This document shows positions 7,401-16,399 of a DNA stretch of 64,000 nucleotides, piece by piece. The position numbers were made by a program, and so were the translations under genes. The number at the start of each line of letters is the position of its first letter. The stretch's first letter is position 1. This DNA is from Maricaulis sp. (GTDB lineage: Bacteria > Pseudomonadota > Alphaproteobacteria > Caulobacterales > Maricaulaceae): assembly GCF_030149235.1 (NCBI RefSeq), contig NZ_JASBRW010000041.1:1-64000 (forward strand). Direction: 5' to 3'. The notes below the pieces were generated by a model. The model did no database searches. It had not been told where the DNA came from and was given only the letters and a program-made list of their open reading frames with translations.

Positions 7401-8776
7401 GGCGGACGGGCTCGCTCGCCTTTCGTCTTTTCGCCGGGGCAGCTGCCTGGGCGTTGGTCCTGTTGCTGCTCGGCGCGATCGCGCTGTCCGTGCTCTATCA
7501 GCGCAATGTCATGCGCACCATGGATGACCGGCTGACCAGTGTGGTCGGCGCCCTGGTCGCGGCCGCGGAAACCGATCCCGGCGGCGATGTGGCGCTCGCC
7601 CGGCGCCCGTCAGACCCGGCCTATGCGCGTGTTTTCTCCGGTCGTTACTGGGAAATTCTCGACCTAGCCGGCGATGAGCCGGCCCGGGTTCTGGTCGTTT
7701 CGCGTTCGCTGTGGGATGAGCAATTGGCCGTGCCGCCACCGCTCCTGGAGCGGGCCCGATCAGCGCCTGGCGAGATCATATCCAGTGATACCAAGGGCCC
7801 GGACCGCGAGCCGCTGCGCGTCGTGCTGCAGGCGGTGCAATTGCCGAACCGTCCCGACTTCGTGGTCATGCTCGCCGCCGAGGACCGGCGCCCTGCAGAC
7901 CGCGAAGTGCGCAATTTCGCCATCACCTCGGCCCTGATGTTCCTTGGCTTCGCCGCGGCGATCGCCGCGGGCGTCTTCTTCCAGGTCCGTATTGGCCTCG
8001 AGCCCGTGATCCGCATGCGTGACAGCGTCTCGGAGGTGCGCGAGGGGCATGCGGAGCGCGTTGATGGTCAATTCCCCAACGAATTGCAGCCGCTGGCTGA
8101 CGAGCTCAATGCCATGCTCGACCATTCGCGCGAGCTGGTGGAACGTTCGCGCACCCATGTCGGTAATCTGGCCCATGCGCTGAAAACCCCGATTGCCGTT
8201 TTGACCAATGAAAGCCGGGCCTCTGAAGGCGAGCTGGCGGATATTGTCGAGCGCCAGACCGGGGTGATGGCCAAGCAGGTGGATCACCATTTGCGGCGTG
8301 CACGGGCTGCCGCCCACGCCAAGGCGGTCGGGGCCCGGACCGATGTGTCCGCCGTCATCGGTGATCTCTCCCGCACGTTGGAGAAAATCTACGCCCGCCG
8401 CGGCATCTCAATCACAACGGATCTGGCCGGCGAAGTGACTTTCCGTGGTGAACGGCAGGATCTCGAGGAAATGATCGGCAATCTACTCGACAATGCCTGT
8501 AAATGGGCCACCTCCGAGGCCCGAATCACGGCTCGGCGCAGTGGCGAGCGTGAGCTGGAAATCCTGATCGAGGATGACGGGCCGGGCCTGACCGATGAGG
8601 AGAGCGAGACTGCCCTGCAGCGCGGTGTACGTCTCGATGAGCAGGCGCCCGGGTCCGGTCTGGGGCTGTCGATCGTCACCGATCTGGCCAAGGCCTATGA
8701 CGGTCAGGTCGAGCTTTCACGCTCCGGGCTGGGCGGCTTGTGCGCCCAGGTTTTATTGCCTGCCCCGTCGCGCTAA
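7397..8776 (+). CDS. Membrane sensor histidine kinase (partner of 6723-7400)
   Basis: A 459-residue kinase starting with GTG at 7397 inside the stop of the regulator gene. Membrane segments at about 14-35 and 175-198 enclose a periplasmic domain of about 140 residues, where the PepSY protein may act. A HAMP-like linker follows, then the H-box with His260 (GNLAHALKTPIAVL), N-box NLLDNACKWA, G1 DDGPGL and G2 GSGLGLSI. The H-box AHALKTPI and the short ATP domain fit the PhoQ-type group. Confidence 0.93.
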   Translation: MRRTGSLAFRLFAGAAAWALVLLLLGAIALSVLYQRNVMRTMDDRLTSVVGALVAAAETDPGGDVALARRPSDPAYARVFSGRYWEILDLAGDEPARVLVVSRSLWDEQLAVPPPLLERARSAPGEIISSDTKGPDREPLRVVLQAVQLPNRPDFVVMLAAEDRRPADREVRNFAITSALMFLGFAAAIAAGVFFQVRIGLEPVIRMRDSVSEVREGHAERVDGQFPNELQPLADELNAMLDHSRELVERSRTHVGNLAHALKTPIAVLTNESRASEGELADIVERQTGVMAKQVDHHLRRARAAAHAKAVGARTDVSAVIGDLSRTLEKIYARRGISITTDLAGEVTFRGERQDLEEMIGNLLDNACKWATSEARITARRSGERELEILIEDDGPGLTDEESETALQRGVRLDEQAPGSGLGLSIVTDLAKAYDGQVELSRSGLGGLCAQVLLPAPSR

Positions 8777-8835
8777 ATCATCCTTAACCCTATTGGGCCG
8801 AAACTGGCGTGTAATCCGGAGTTTCACGGCCCGTC

Positions 8836-10194
8836 ATGGCTAAACTTTCGCCGTCCCAAAGAGCAAAGCTGGAAGCGCTATGGCGCAGCATGCCCGCGCA
8901 CATGCGCGATGCGCTGGCGGCCTCGGCGCGGGCTGCGGCGGCCACGGATCCCAGTTCCAAACGCCTCGTTGAAGTCTTCCAGGAATTGCAAACCGCAATC
9001 CAGGAGCCCGCCGGTGATGCGGCCAAGGGCTATCTGCTCGCTCCGCTGAAACCGCTGGTCGGCGACCCGGCCACCACGCCGCCCTCGCGCGCCCGGTTCA
9101 GCCCGGAGCAGATCTCGAAAGTATGGGGCTGGCTCGGTCGCCAGCTGGCCAAGGAAACGATCGAGATGGCGAAGAAGTGCAAACAGCCGCCATCGGAACC
9201 GATCTGGTATGAATTCCGCGGCAAGCTCGCCGATGCGCTCGAAGACGCTGTCAACAAGGCTGAGCGCGTGCCCAAGGACATGACCGCCCTGGCCAAGCGC
9301 TTCAGCGGTGATGGCGGCGCCATGCTGCGCGATGCCGTCATTTTGCTGCGCAATAGCCAGGCCATCGACCAGGCCATGTCACGTATCCCGCCGAAGATTT
9401 TCGATCTCGACGAGGATTTGTGCACGCGCCTGAAGAAAATTCACGACGAGATGATGGAAACCGCGCCGGACGCGGCGGTCTGGGTGTTGATCATCACCAT
9501 GGGGCGGCTCGATCGCCCGTGGGAGATTTTCCGGGTCATCGAGCGGATCGGCAAGCGCGGTGATGACCTCGTCGTCTCCAAAACCGAGCTGGCTGCGGTC
9601 GGTGATGCCGTACTGGCCGATACCGGATATTTCGCCTCGCGCCTGCAATCGCCGCCGGCGACGCTGGAAGAGGCCAAGGCGACCTACGCGCTGTTCGACA
9701 AATTCGTCAATTATTCGGTCGGCATGACCCAGGAATTCGGAATCCGCAAGGCGGGCCGCTGGGGCCAGTCGCTGTTTTCGTTGCGGGCTGAAGCCTCGAT
9801 GCATGTCGAGAAGATCCTCGCCAAGGTTCCGCTGGCGCTTGATTCCGGCCTGCCGGAGCCGCGCCGCGGCAAGTCCGGCCGCATCATCCCGGCGCAATTG
9901 CCGCCGGACAGCGCCATCGAACGGGCTGAAGGTCTGCTCTACTTCGCCACCAAGGCCCGAGAGCACGCGACCGCCGCTGCGATTGCCAGTTCGCAGAAGC
10001 GGATTTCGACCGATGCGGTGACGCGCATGCAGGATGCCGGCGAACTGCTGGTCGACCTGGTCGCGGAAAGCGAGGGCCAGAACCGCAATGTGGCCCGTGA
10101 AGGCCTGGAAATCACGGCCCGCCTGCTTGCCATTGCAGATGCCGACGAAGTTGCCGCCACGCTGCGCCGCCGGGGTAATGCAGCCGCGGCATAG
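8836..10194 (+). CDS. Conserved cytosolic protein of unknown function (452 aa)
   Basis: I recognise no catalytic domain. The product is an all-helical, soluble 452-residue protein with many charged and Ala-rich helices, a basic-acidic N-terminus (MAKLSPSQRAKLEALW...), no signal peptide and no membrane segment. Residues near 195-230 (DLDEDLCTRLKKIHDEMM) and 355-372 (LPEPRRGKSGRIIPAQLP) look like ordered landmarks to search with. It is monocistronic, 60 bp after the kinase gene. Codon use matches its neighbours, so it looks like a lineage gene rather than an import. Confidence 0.75.
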   Translation: MAKLSPSQRAKLEALWRSMPAHMRDALAASARAAAATDPSSKRLVEVFQELQTAIQEPAGDAAKGYLLAPLKPLVGDPATTPPSRARFSPEQISKVWGWLGRQLAKETIEMAKKCKQPPSEPIWYEFRGKLADALEDAVNKAERVPKDMTALAKRFSGDGGAMLRDAVILLRNSQAIDQAMSRIPPKIFDLDEDLCTRLKKIHDEMMETAPDAAVWVLIITMGRLDRPWEIFRVIERIGKRGDDLVVSKTELAAVGDAVLADTGYFASRLQSPPATLEEAKATYALFDKFVNYSVGMTQEFGIRKAGRWGQSLFSLRAEASMHVEKILAKVPLALDSGLPEPRRGKSGRIIPAQLPPDSAIERAEGLLYFATKAREHATAAAIASSQKRISTDAVTRMQDAGELLVDLVAESEGQNRNVAREGLEITARLLAIADADEVAATLRRRGNAAAA

Positions 10195-10236
10195 CGTCCG
10201 CTTGCACACGGCCGCACAAGTGCCTAGTTCAGGCCC

Positions 10237-10908
10237 ATGAGCGCACCCAGAGAGACCCCTCCCGCATTGGAAGCCCGCCGCAATGAGGCGGATCGCCTGT
10301 TTTCGCCCAGTGCGGGGCGCAATCGTCACGCCATTGCCGAGGTGCTGGCGCGCATTTTGCCGGCGCAGGCTTGGGTGCTGGAGATCGGCTCGGGTACCGG
10401 CGAACACGCCGCGACCCTACTGGGGCTGCGCCAGGATGTCGTCTGGCAGCCAAGTGATCCGGATTCGGCCTCGCGTCTGAGCGAGGATGCCTGGGGGTCA
10501 GATTTCGACGGCCGCATGAAGCCCTCGCTGGCGCTTGACCTGGTCCGCCCGGGCTGGATGGACGGGCTGGGGCCGTTCGATGCGATCGTGTCGATGAATG
10601 TGATCCACATCGCGCCCTGGGATGTGGCGCGGGCGATTGCTGAGGCCTCCGAACACATGCTCAATCGGCCAGAGGGGCTGGTTTATTTCTATGGTCCCTT
10701 CCAGGAGGGCGAGGCCACCGCGCCGTCCAATCTCGATTTTGACCGCAATCTCAAGGCCCGCAATCCCGACTGGGGCGTGCGGGCCCTGAGCGATGTCCAG
10801 GCTCTGATGGCAGGCAGCGGTCTGGTTTCACTGGAACGGGTCGACATGCCGGCCAATAATCTCTCCCTGATTTTCCGTACCGGAGTATCCGCTGATGCGT
10901 CATCGTAA
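10237..10908 (+). CDS. DUF938 family SAM-dependent methyltransferase-like protein
   Basis: A 223-residue protein of the DUF938 group. The motif I loop VLEIGSGTGEHAATL (about 47-61) forms the SAM-binding site, WQPSDPD follows, and FDAIVSMNVIHIAPWD (near 113-128) is the family signature. The N-terminal ERN-like segment (SAGRNRHAI) is present in altered form. The substrate is unknown. It overlaps the start of ccmE by 14 nt, so the two are cotranscribed. Confidence 0.85.
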   Translation: MSAPRETPPALEARRNEADRLFSPSAGRNRHAIAEVLARILPAQAWVLEIGSGTGEHAATLLGLRQDVVWQPSDPDSASRLSEDAWGSDFDGRMKPSLALDLVRPGWMDGLGPFDAIVSMNVIHIAPWDVARAIAEASEHMLNRPEGLVYFYGPFQEGEATAPSNLDFDRNLKARNPDWGVRALSDVQALMAGSGLVSLERVDMPANNLSLIFRTGVSADASS

Positions 10909-11350
10909 TCGCCGCCTTGCCACGATTGCCGCGGCCGGCACTGTTCTTGTCGCGGCCGTTGCCCTTGGCCTGTTCGCCCTGCGCGACGCGGTTGTTTTCT
11001 TCTACAGCCCCTCCGAGCTCGCCTCCGAGCCGCCGGCTGTCGGCGAGCGTATCCGGGTCGGCGGTCTTGTTGCCGAGGGTTCGGTCGGGGATGCCGAGGA
11101 TGATGGATTTGTCTTCGTCATCACCGATGGTGCGGAAAGCGTCGACGTGACTTATTTCGGCATTCTTCCCGACCTGTTCCGCGAGGGGCAGGGGGTCGTT
11201 GCCGAAGGGCGCATGACACAGGATGGCCGCTTCAATGCAGAGACTGTGCTGGCCAAGCATGACGAGACCTACATGCCGCCGGAGGTGGCTGAAGCCCTGC
11301 GCGAAGCGGGAACCTGGCAAGGCGAGGAGGATGAGCCCGGCTCGCGATGA
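10895..11350 (+). CDS. ccmE: Cytochrome c maturation heme chaperone CcmE
   Basis: A 151-residue CcmE. An N-terminal anchor (about 8-29) places an OB-fold domain in the periplasm. The heme-attachment motif LAKHDETYMPPE gives His122, which binds heme covalently, and Tyr126. CcmE receives heme from CcmABC(D) and passes it to CcmF/H for cytochrome c assembly. The other ccm genes are not beside it, as is common in this lineage. A substrate for the pathway, a CxxCH cytochrome, is encoded at 59825-60385. Confidence 0.94.
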   Translation: MRHRNRRLATIAAAGTVLVAAVALGLFALRDAVVFFYSPSELASEPPAVGERIRVGGLVAEGSVGDAEDDGFVFVITDGAESVDVTYFGILPDLFREGQGVVAEGRMTQDGRFNAETVLAKHDETYMPPEVAEALREAGTWQGEEDEPGSR

Positions 11351-11424
11351 CATGATCGTCATCGCAAGATGAGTTGCGTTTTGCCGTCGCGTCACTAGCT
11401 GTTTCCCAAGACAAGGAGACAGGC

Positions 11425-12645
11425 ATGGCCCGTTCACAACGCGTAGACTTCACCGGTTCTCTGGGAGAAAAGCTCGCCGCCCGCCTGGAATGGCCGGCCG
11501 GCAAGGCGGATGCCTTCGCCATTTTCGCGCATTGCTTTTCCTGTTCCAAAGACATTTTTGCCGCCAACCGCATTGCCCGGCGCCTGGCCCAGTCGGGAAT
11601 TGCCGTGCTGCGCTTCGATTTCACCGGGCTCGGTCAGTCCGACGGCGACTTCGCCAACACCAATTTCTCTTCCAACATTGAGGACCTGGTGAAGGCCGGG
11701 GAGTTTCTGGCGGCGGAATATGAAGCGCCCGCGCTTCTTGTGGGCCACAGCCTCGGCGGTGCCGCGGTAATCGCAGCGGCGCATCAACTCCCCTCGGTCA
11801 AGGCGGTGGCGACGCTTGGCGCGCCGGCCGACGCCGAGCATGTCGGTCATCAATTCCACGCCCATCTCGAAGATATCGATCGCGACGGTATTGCCAAAGT
11901 TTCTCTGGCCGGGCGTCCCTTCACCATCAAGAAGCAGTTTCTCGACGACATCAAAGGCCGGTCGCTGGAAGAGGCGGTCGCGACGCTCAAGCGTCCGCTG
12001 TTGATCGCTCATGCGCCCACCGATGGCACGGTCAGTATCGACAATGCGACCAAGCTGTTTGTCGCGGCCAAGCATCCCAAGAATTTCGTCAGCCTTGACG
12101 GTGCTGATCACCTGCTGACCCAGCTGGAGCATGCCGAGCATGCGGCCGATATCATTGCTGCCTGGGCAAAGCGCTATGTTGTGGTCGAGCCGCTACCGCC
12201 GCTGCCGCGCGGACGATCCGGTGAAGTCCTGATCGAAGAGACCGGGCGCGGCAAGTTCGAGAATTTTGTCATCGCCGATGATCACGTCATGCTGGCCGAT
12301 GAACCGGAAAGCGTGGGCGGAACGGATAATGGCCCGACGCCCTATGGCTATCTCACCGCGGCGCTGGGGACGTGTTCGGTGATGACGGTGCGCATGTATG
12401 CCGATCACAAGGGCTGGCCGCTGGAAAAAATCTCTCTGCGCCTGACCCATAACAAGGGTCACGCAGAGGACTGTGAGACTTGTCTCGAGGGCCAGGAGGT
12501 GAAGGTGGATATCTTTGAACGCCGCTTCACCTTCGACGGGGATTTGGATTCCGGGCAGCGGGCCAAACTCCTTGAAATCGCGGACAAATGCCCGGTTCAT
12601 CGGACCCTCAACGCGCCTGTCGTGATCCGGACGGAAGAAGCCTGA
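11425..12645 (+). CDS. Bifunctional alpha/beta hydrolase-OsmC fusion protein
   Basis: A 406-residue fusion. Residues 1-255 are an alpha/beta hydrolase with nucleophile elbow GHSLGG (near 110-115), oxyanion region AHCFSCSKD and the late Asp/His (APTDGT, DGADHLL). Residues about 270-406 are an OsmC/Ohr-like domain with the catalytic cysteines GTCSVMTVRMYAD and CPVHRTL. OsmC proteins reduce organic peroxides with thiols. The fusion is a known architecture whose substrate is unclear. AAGGAG precedes the chosen ATG at 11425; an upstream start at 11374 is less likely. Confidence 0.9.
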   Translation: MARSQRVDFTGSLGEKLAARLEWPAGKADAFAIFAHCFSCSKDIFAANRIARRLAQSGIAVLRFDFTGLGQSDGDFANTNFSSNIEDLVKAGEFLAAEYEAPALLVGHSLGGAAVIAAAHQLPSVKAVATLGAPADAEHVGHQFHAHLEDIDRDGIAKVSLAGRPFTIKKQFLDDIKGRSLEEAVATLKRPLLIAHAPTDGTVSIDNATKLFVAAKHPKNFVSLDGADHLLTQLEHAEHAADIIAAWAKRYVVVEPLPPLPRGRSGEVLIEETGRGKFENFVIADDHVMLADEPESVGGTDNGPTPYGYLTAALGTCSVMTVRMYADHKGWPLEKISLRLTHNKGHAEDCETCLEGQEVKVDIFERRFTFDGDLDSGQRAKLLEIADKCPVHRTLNAPVVIRTEEA

Positions 12646-12680
12646 GCCCGATTTGTCTAGATGAACGGGAAGTTACCGTT

Positions 12681-12699
12681 TGTAATGTTATTGTAATGT
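12681..12699. promoter_or_regulatory. Direct repeat TGTAATGT x2 upstream of degP operon
   Basis: TGTAATGT occurs at 12681-12688 and 12692-12699, an 11-bp period, about 75 bp before the DegP-like start codon. Direct repeats with one helical turn of spacing are the usual operator form for OmpR/PhoB-type regulators, and one is encoded in this operon at 14288. Autoregulation is an inference. Confidence 0.45.
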
Positions 12700-12772
12700 A
12701 GAGGTCAGGCAGCGGATAAGGTCCGCCTGCGACATCTATCGTCAGTTTGGAAGTGAAAGGTCGTTTCTACAG

Positions 12773-14272
12773 ATGAAGCCGATTCAGCGTCTTGGCCGCC
12801 TTGGCGGTGCCTCTCTCATGGTCCTCGCCATCGCCTCTGCGGCGTTCCTTGTCGATAATGCCACGAACCCGGCTTTTGCCGTTCAGGATGAGCCGCGATT
12901 TGCGGCGGCCGTGCCCAATGGCGCGCCGATGTCCTTTGCCGATCTGATCGAAAGCGTGAGCCCGTCCGTGGTGACGATACAGGCCAATACGTTGCCGGAC
13001 GAACAGGCCGAGGACCAGCAGTTTGAAAACCCGCGCCAGTTCCGCGAATGGCTGGAACGCCAGTTCCGCGGTGACGGGCAAGCGCCGCAGACGCGGCCGC
13101 GCCAGAGCCTGGGTTCGGGTTTCTTCATTTCCTCCGAAGGTCACATTGTCACCAATGAGCACGTGGTGCGCGGGGCTCAGGAGATCACCATCGGCACCAG
13201 CGATGGCGAGAGCTATTCGGCAACCCTGCTCGGAACCGATCCGCAGACCGACCTGGCCCTGCTCAAGGTCGATGAAGACATTGCATTCCCGTTTGTGACG
13301 CTGGATCGTGATCCAGCCTACCGCGTCGGTGACTGGGTCGTCGCCGTTGGCAATCCCTTCGGCCTCGGCGGCACCGCGACCGCGGGTATCATTTCCGCGA
13401 CCGGCCGCGAGATCGGCAACTCCACCTATAATGATTTCATCCAGATCGATGCCCCCATCAACCAGGGCAATTCCGGTGGTCCGACCTTCGACCTGGAAGG
13501 CAATGTGGTCGGCGTGAACTCCCAGATCTTCTCCCCGACCGGCGGCAATGTCGGGATCGGTTTTGCCATTCCGTCTGATGTGGCGGCCCGTATCGTTGAC
13601 GAGCTGATCGAAGACGGACGCGTGTCGCGCGGCTGGCTGGGTGTTTCAATCCAGAATGTCACCGAGGATATTGCCGAGGCTGAAGGCCTGGATGAGCCGG
13701 TAGGCGCCATCATTAGCTCCATCGTCGCCGGTGGGCCGGCCGATGAAGCCGGTTTCCAGCGCCGCGACGTCATTCTCGAAGTCAATGGCGAGGCGGTTGA
13801 AGGCTCGCGTGACCTGACGCGCCGGATCGGCCAGTTCAATGCAGGTGACCGGATCCGTTTTCGGGTCGTGCGCGAGGGCCGCGAGATCACGGTTCGCGCC
13901 GAGCTCTCCGATCGTCCGGACGAAAACGCGCTGAACCAGATGCAAAGCCGCCAGCAGGCGGAAACCGAAGTCGTGATGTTCGGTATGCGCATGATGGCGC
14001 TGACCGACGAGGTTCGCGAGGCCCGTGGCCTGGCGGATGACCAGGTCGGCCTGGTGGTTGAAAGCGTTGCTCCGGGCAGTGAAGCCAACCGCAAGGGGCT
14101 GATGCGCGGTGATGTCGTTCTGGAAGCGGGCGGTGATGCCGTCGGTTCCATCGATGCATTCCAGGCGGCGGTGGATGAAGCCGCCCGCGATGGCCGTTCC
14201 GCCATCCTGCTTCTGGTCGAGGGCCGTGGCGGCCAGCGTTATGTCGCCATGCAGCTCGACGAGAACGAATAA
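12773..14272 (+). CDS. DegP/HtrA-family periplasmic serine protease
   Basis: A 499-residue Do-type protease. The N-terminal signal/anchor is at about 8-36. The trypsin-like domain has the triad His130 (VTNEHVV), Asp160 (QTDLALLK) and Ser234 (QGNSGGP). Two PDZ domains follow, at about 275-370 and 395-490. It degrades or refolds damaged envelope proteins. The gene runs into a response regulator (15-bp gap) and kinase, suggesting an envelope-stress operon like other MucD/DegP-two-component groups in Caulobacterales. Confidence 0.93.
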   Translation: MKPIQRLGRLGGASLMVLAIASAAFLVDNATNPAFAVQDEPRFAAAVPNGAPMSFADLIESVSPSVVTIQANTLPDEQAEDQQFENPRQFREWLERQFRGDGQAPQTRPRQSLGSGFFISSEGHIVTNEHVVRGAQEITIGTSDGESYSATLLGTDPQTDLALLKVDEDIAFPFVTLDRDPAYRVGDWVVAVGNPFGLGGTATAGIISATGREIGNSTYNDFIQIDAPINQGNSGGPTFDLEGNVVGVNSQIFSPTGGNVGIGFAIPSDVAARIVDELIEDGRVSRGWLGVSIQNVTEDIAEAEGLDEPVGAIISSIVAGGPADEAGFQRRDVILEVNGEAVEGSRDLTRRIGQFNAGDRIRFRVVREGREITVRAELSDRPDENALNQMQSRQQAETEVVMFGMRMMALTDEVREARGLADDQVGLVVESVAPGSEANRKGLMRGDVVLEAGGDAVGSIDAFQAAVDEAARDGRSAILLLVEGRGGQRYVAMQLDENE

Positions 14273-14287
14273 GAAGGAGAGACGAGG

Positions 14288-14959
14288 GTGCGCATTCTCA
14301 TTGTTGAAGACGATCGCGAGGCGGCCAGCTATATCCGCAAGGGCCTGCGCGAGAGTGGCCATGTCGCCGACCATGCCGCCGACGGTGAAGAGGGCCTGGA
14401 AATGGCCCGGGCCGCGGAATACGACATCCTCGTGGTTGATCGCATGATGCCGCGCATGGACGGTCTGACCATGATCGAAACCCTGCGCGATGATGATGAC
14501 CGCACCCCGGTGCTCATCCTGTCTGCGCTGGGCGAGGTCGATGACCGCGTTGAGGGTCTCAAGGCCGGTGGCGATGACTATCTGGTCAAGCCCTATGCCT
14601 TCGCCGAGCTTCTCGCCCGCGTCGAGGCCCTGGCCCGTCGCCGCGATCCGGAAACGGTCCGCACCAAGCTGGTGGTCGGGGATCTGGAAATGGATCTCCT
14701 GGCCCGCACGGTGGTTCGTGGCGAAGAAGAAATCCTGCTGCAACCGCGCGAATTCCGCCTGCTGGAATTTCTCATGAAGCATTCCGGCCAGGTCGTGACC
14801 CGCACCATGCTGCTGGAGAAAGTCTGGGATTATCATTTCGACCCCCAGACCAATGTCATCGACGTGCATATCTCGCGTCTGCGGTCGAAGATCGACAAGC
14901 CCTTCCCGCGTGCATTGCTGCACACGGTGCGTGGCGCCGGCTACCGTCTGCAGGCCTAG
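14288..14959 (+). CDS. OmpR-family response regulator (envelope-stress operon)
   Basis: A 223-residue regulator starting with GTG at 14288. The receiver has ED8D9, phospho-acceptor Asp51 (ILVVDRMMP) and Lys in VKPYAF. The winged-helix domain shows QPREFRLLEFLMKH and NVIDVHISRLRSKID, the pattern of CopR/CusR/QseB-like proteins. It lies between degP and its kinase. Given the TonB/DUF2946 copper-type genes just downstream on the other strand, a metal-stress role is possible, but the sequence does not show the signal. Confidence 0.92.
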   Translation: MRILIVEDDREAASYIRKGLRESGHVADHAADGEEGLEMARAAEYDILVVDRMMPRMDGLTMIETLRDDDDRTPVLILSALGEVDDRVEGLKAGGDDYLVKPYAFAELLARVEALARRRDPETVRTKLVVGDLEMDLLARTVVRGEEEILLQPREFRLLEFLMKHSGQVVTRTMLLEKVWDYHFDPQTNVIDVHISRLRSKIDKPFPRALLHTVRGAGYRLQA

Positions 14960-14965
14960 ATCAGC

Positions 14966-16396
14966 GTGCAGACCCGTCTTCCCGCCATCCTGCGGACGAC
15001 GGCTTTCCGGCAAACCCTCCTGTCGGCAGCCCTGTTCGCCCTGTCCAGCTTCGTCATCCTCGCCTTTGTCTACGCGGCTTCGGCGGGGATGATGCTGCGG
15101 CGTGCCGATGCGGTGGTGAATGAAGAGGTCGCGACCCTGTCCGAGCGCTTCGACGCCGGCGGTATCCGCGCCATCAATCGCTATATTCTGCAGCGCACCG
15201 TCGGCGGCGGGGCGGATTATCTCTACCTGCTGGTCAATCCCAATGGCCGCAGCCTGTCAGGCAATCTGATCACCGGCCTGCCCGATGCCCAGGCGGATGA
15301 TGAGGGACGGGTCCAGTTCACCTATCGCCGACCGCGCGTGCTGGGCACAGAGGACAGCGAGAAGGATGACCGCACGGCGCGCGGCCGCATTATCGATCTG
15401 CCCTCGGGCTACAAGCTGTTTGTCGGTGTCGATGTCGATGAGGAGAGCTCGCTCGTCGACAGGATGTTCAACACCATCCTGGCCGCCTCGGCCCTGGCCC
15501 TGGCGCTGGGTGTTGCCGGTGGCATCTTCATCTCGCGCCGTTTCGTGCGCCGCCTCGACCTGATCAATGACGTCGCCCGGTCGGTCCGCTCCGGTGACCT
15601 CAAGCAGCGTGCGCCGCGCAATCATACCGGCGACGAGCTTGACGAGCTGTCGGAGAATTTCAATGACATGCTCGACCGCGTCGAAGCGCTGATGCACCGC
15701 ATGCGCCAGACCGGAGACAGTATCGCCCATGACCTGCGCACGCCGCTGACGCGCATGCGCAGCCGGCTTGATGAAGCCTTGCGCGAGGATGGCGATCTGG
15801 AAGCGCGCGAGCAGACGCTGGAGCGCGCCATCAGCGATACCGATGAATTGCTCGGCATCTTCAACGCCATCCTGTCCCTGTCGCGACTGGAATCCGGTGA
15901 GAGCCGCAAATCCATCCAGCCGATCGACCCGGCCGATATTGCCGCGGATCTGGCCGAGCTCTACGAGCCGGTCTGCGAGGATGAGGGGCTGGGCTTTGCC
16001 AGCGAGATCGAGCGCGGCATGATCGTGATGGGCGATCGCGGACTGCTCTCCCAGGCGCTGGCCAATATTCTCGACAATGCCGTGAAATACACGCCCGATG
16101 GCGGTGCCGTGACCTTGCGTCTGCGCAAGAATGGCGAGGGCCGGGCGGAGTTTTCGGTCACCGATACCGGGCCGGGCATTCCCGATGAGGACCGGTCGCG
16201 CGTGACCCAGCGCTTCGTGCGGCTGGACAATTCGCGTACCCTGCCGGGCTCAGGCCTCGGCCTGTCGCTGGTGCAGGCGATTGTCGATGTGCATCATGGC
16301 CGTTTCGAGCTGGGCGAAGGCCCCGGCGTCTCTGTCGACGGCCGGGGCCCCGGTTTGCGGGCCAGCATGTGCTTCCCGCTGAAGGATGAGGGCTGA
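14966..16396 (+). CDS. HAMP-domain sensor histidine kinase (envelope-stress operon)
   Basis: A 476-residue kinase with a GTG start at 14966. Membrane segments at about 16-40 and 168-190 bracket a periplasmic sensor of about 125 residues. HAMP is at 190-245, the H-box has His255 (DSIAHDLRTPLTRM), and the ATP domain shows NILDNAVKYT, DTGPGIP and GSGLGLSLV. It ends 3 bp before the convergent TonB receptor gene. Confidence 0.93.
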   Translation: MQTRLPAILRTTAFRQTLLSAALFALSSFVILAFVYAASAGMMLRRADAVVNEEVATLSERFDAGGIRAINRYILQRTVGGGADYLYLLVNPNGRSLSGNLITGLPDAQADDEGRVQFTYRRPRVLGTEDSEKDDRTARGRIIDLPSGYKLFVGVDVDEESSLVDRMFNTILAASALALALGVAGGIFISRRFVRRLDLINDVARSVRSGDLKQRAPRNHTGDELDELSENFNDMLDRVEALMHRMRQTGDSIAHDLRTPLTRMRSRLDEALREDGDLEAREQTLERAISDTDELLGIFNAILSLSRLESGESRKSIQPIDPADIAADLAELYEPVCEDEGLGFASEIERGMIVMGDRGLLSQALANILDNAVKYTPDGGAVTLRLRKNGEGRAEFSVTDTGPGIPDEDRSRVTQRFVRLDNSRTLPGSGLGLSLVQAIVDVHHGRFELGEGPGVSVDGRGPGLRASMCFPLKDEG

Positions 16397-16399
16397 GCC

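Noticed and set aside
14288-16396. Assigning the regulator/kinase pair as CopRS because of the nearby TonB receptor
   Set aside because: It is cotranscribed with degP, not with the receptor, and no metal-binding motif is evident in the sensor domain.
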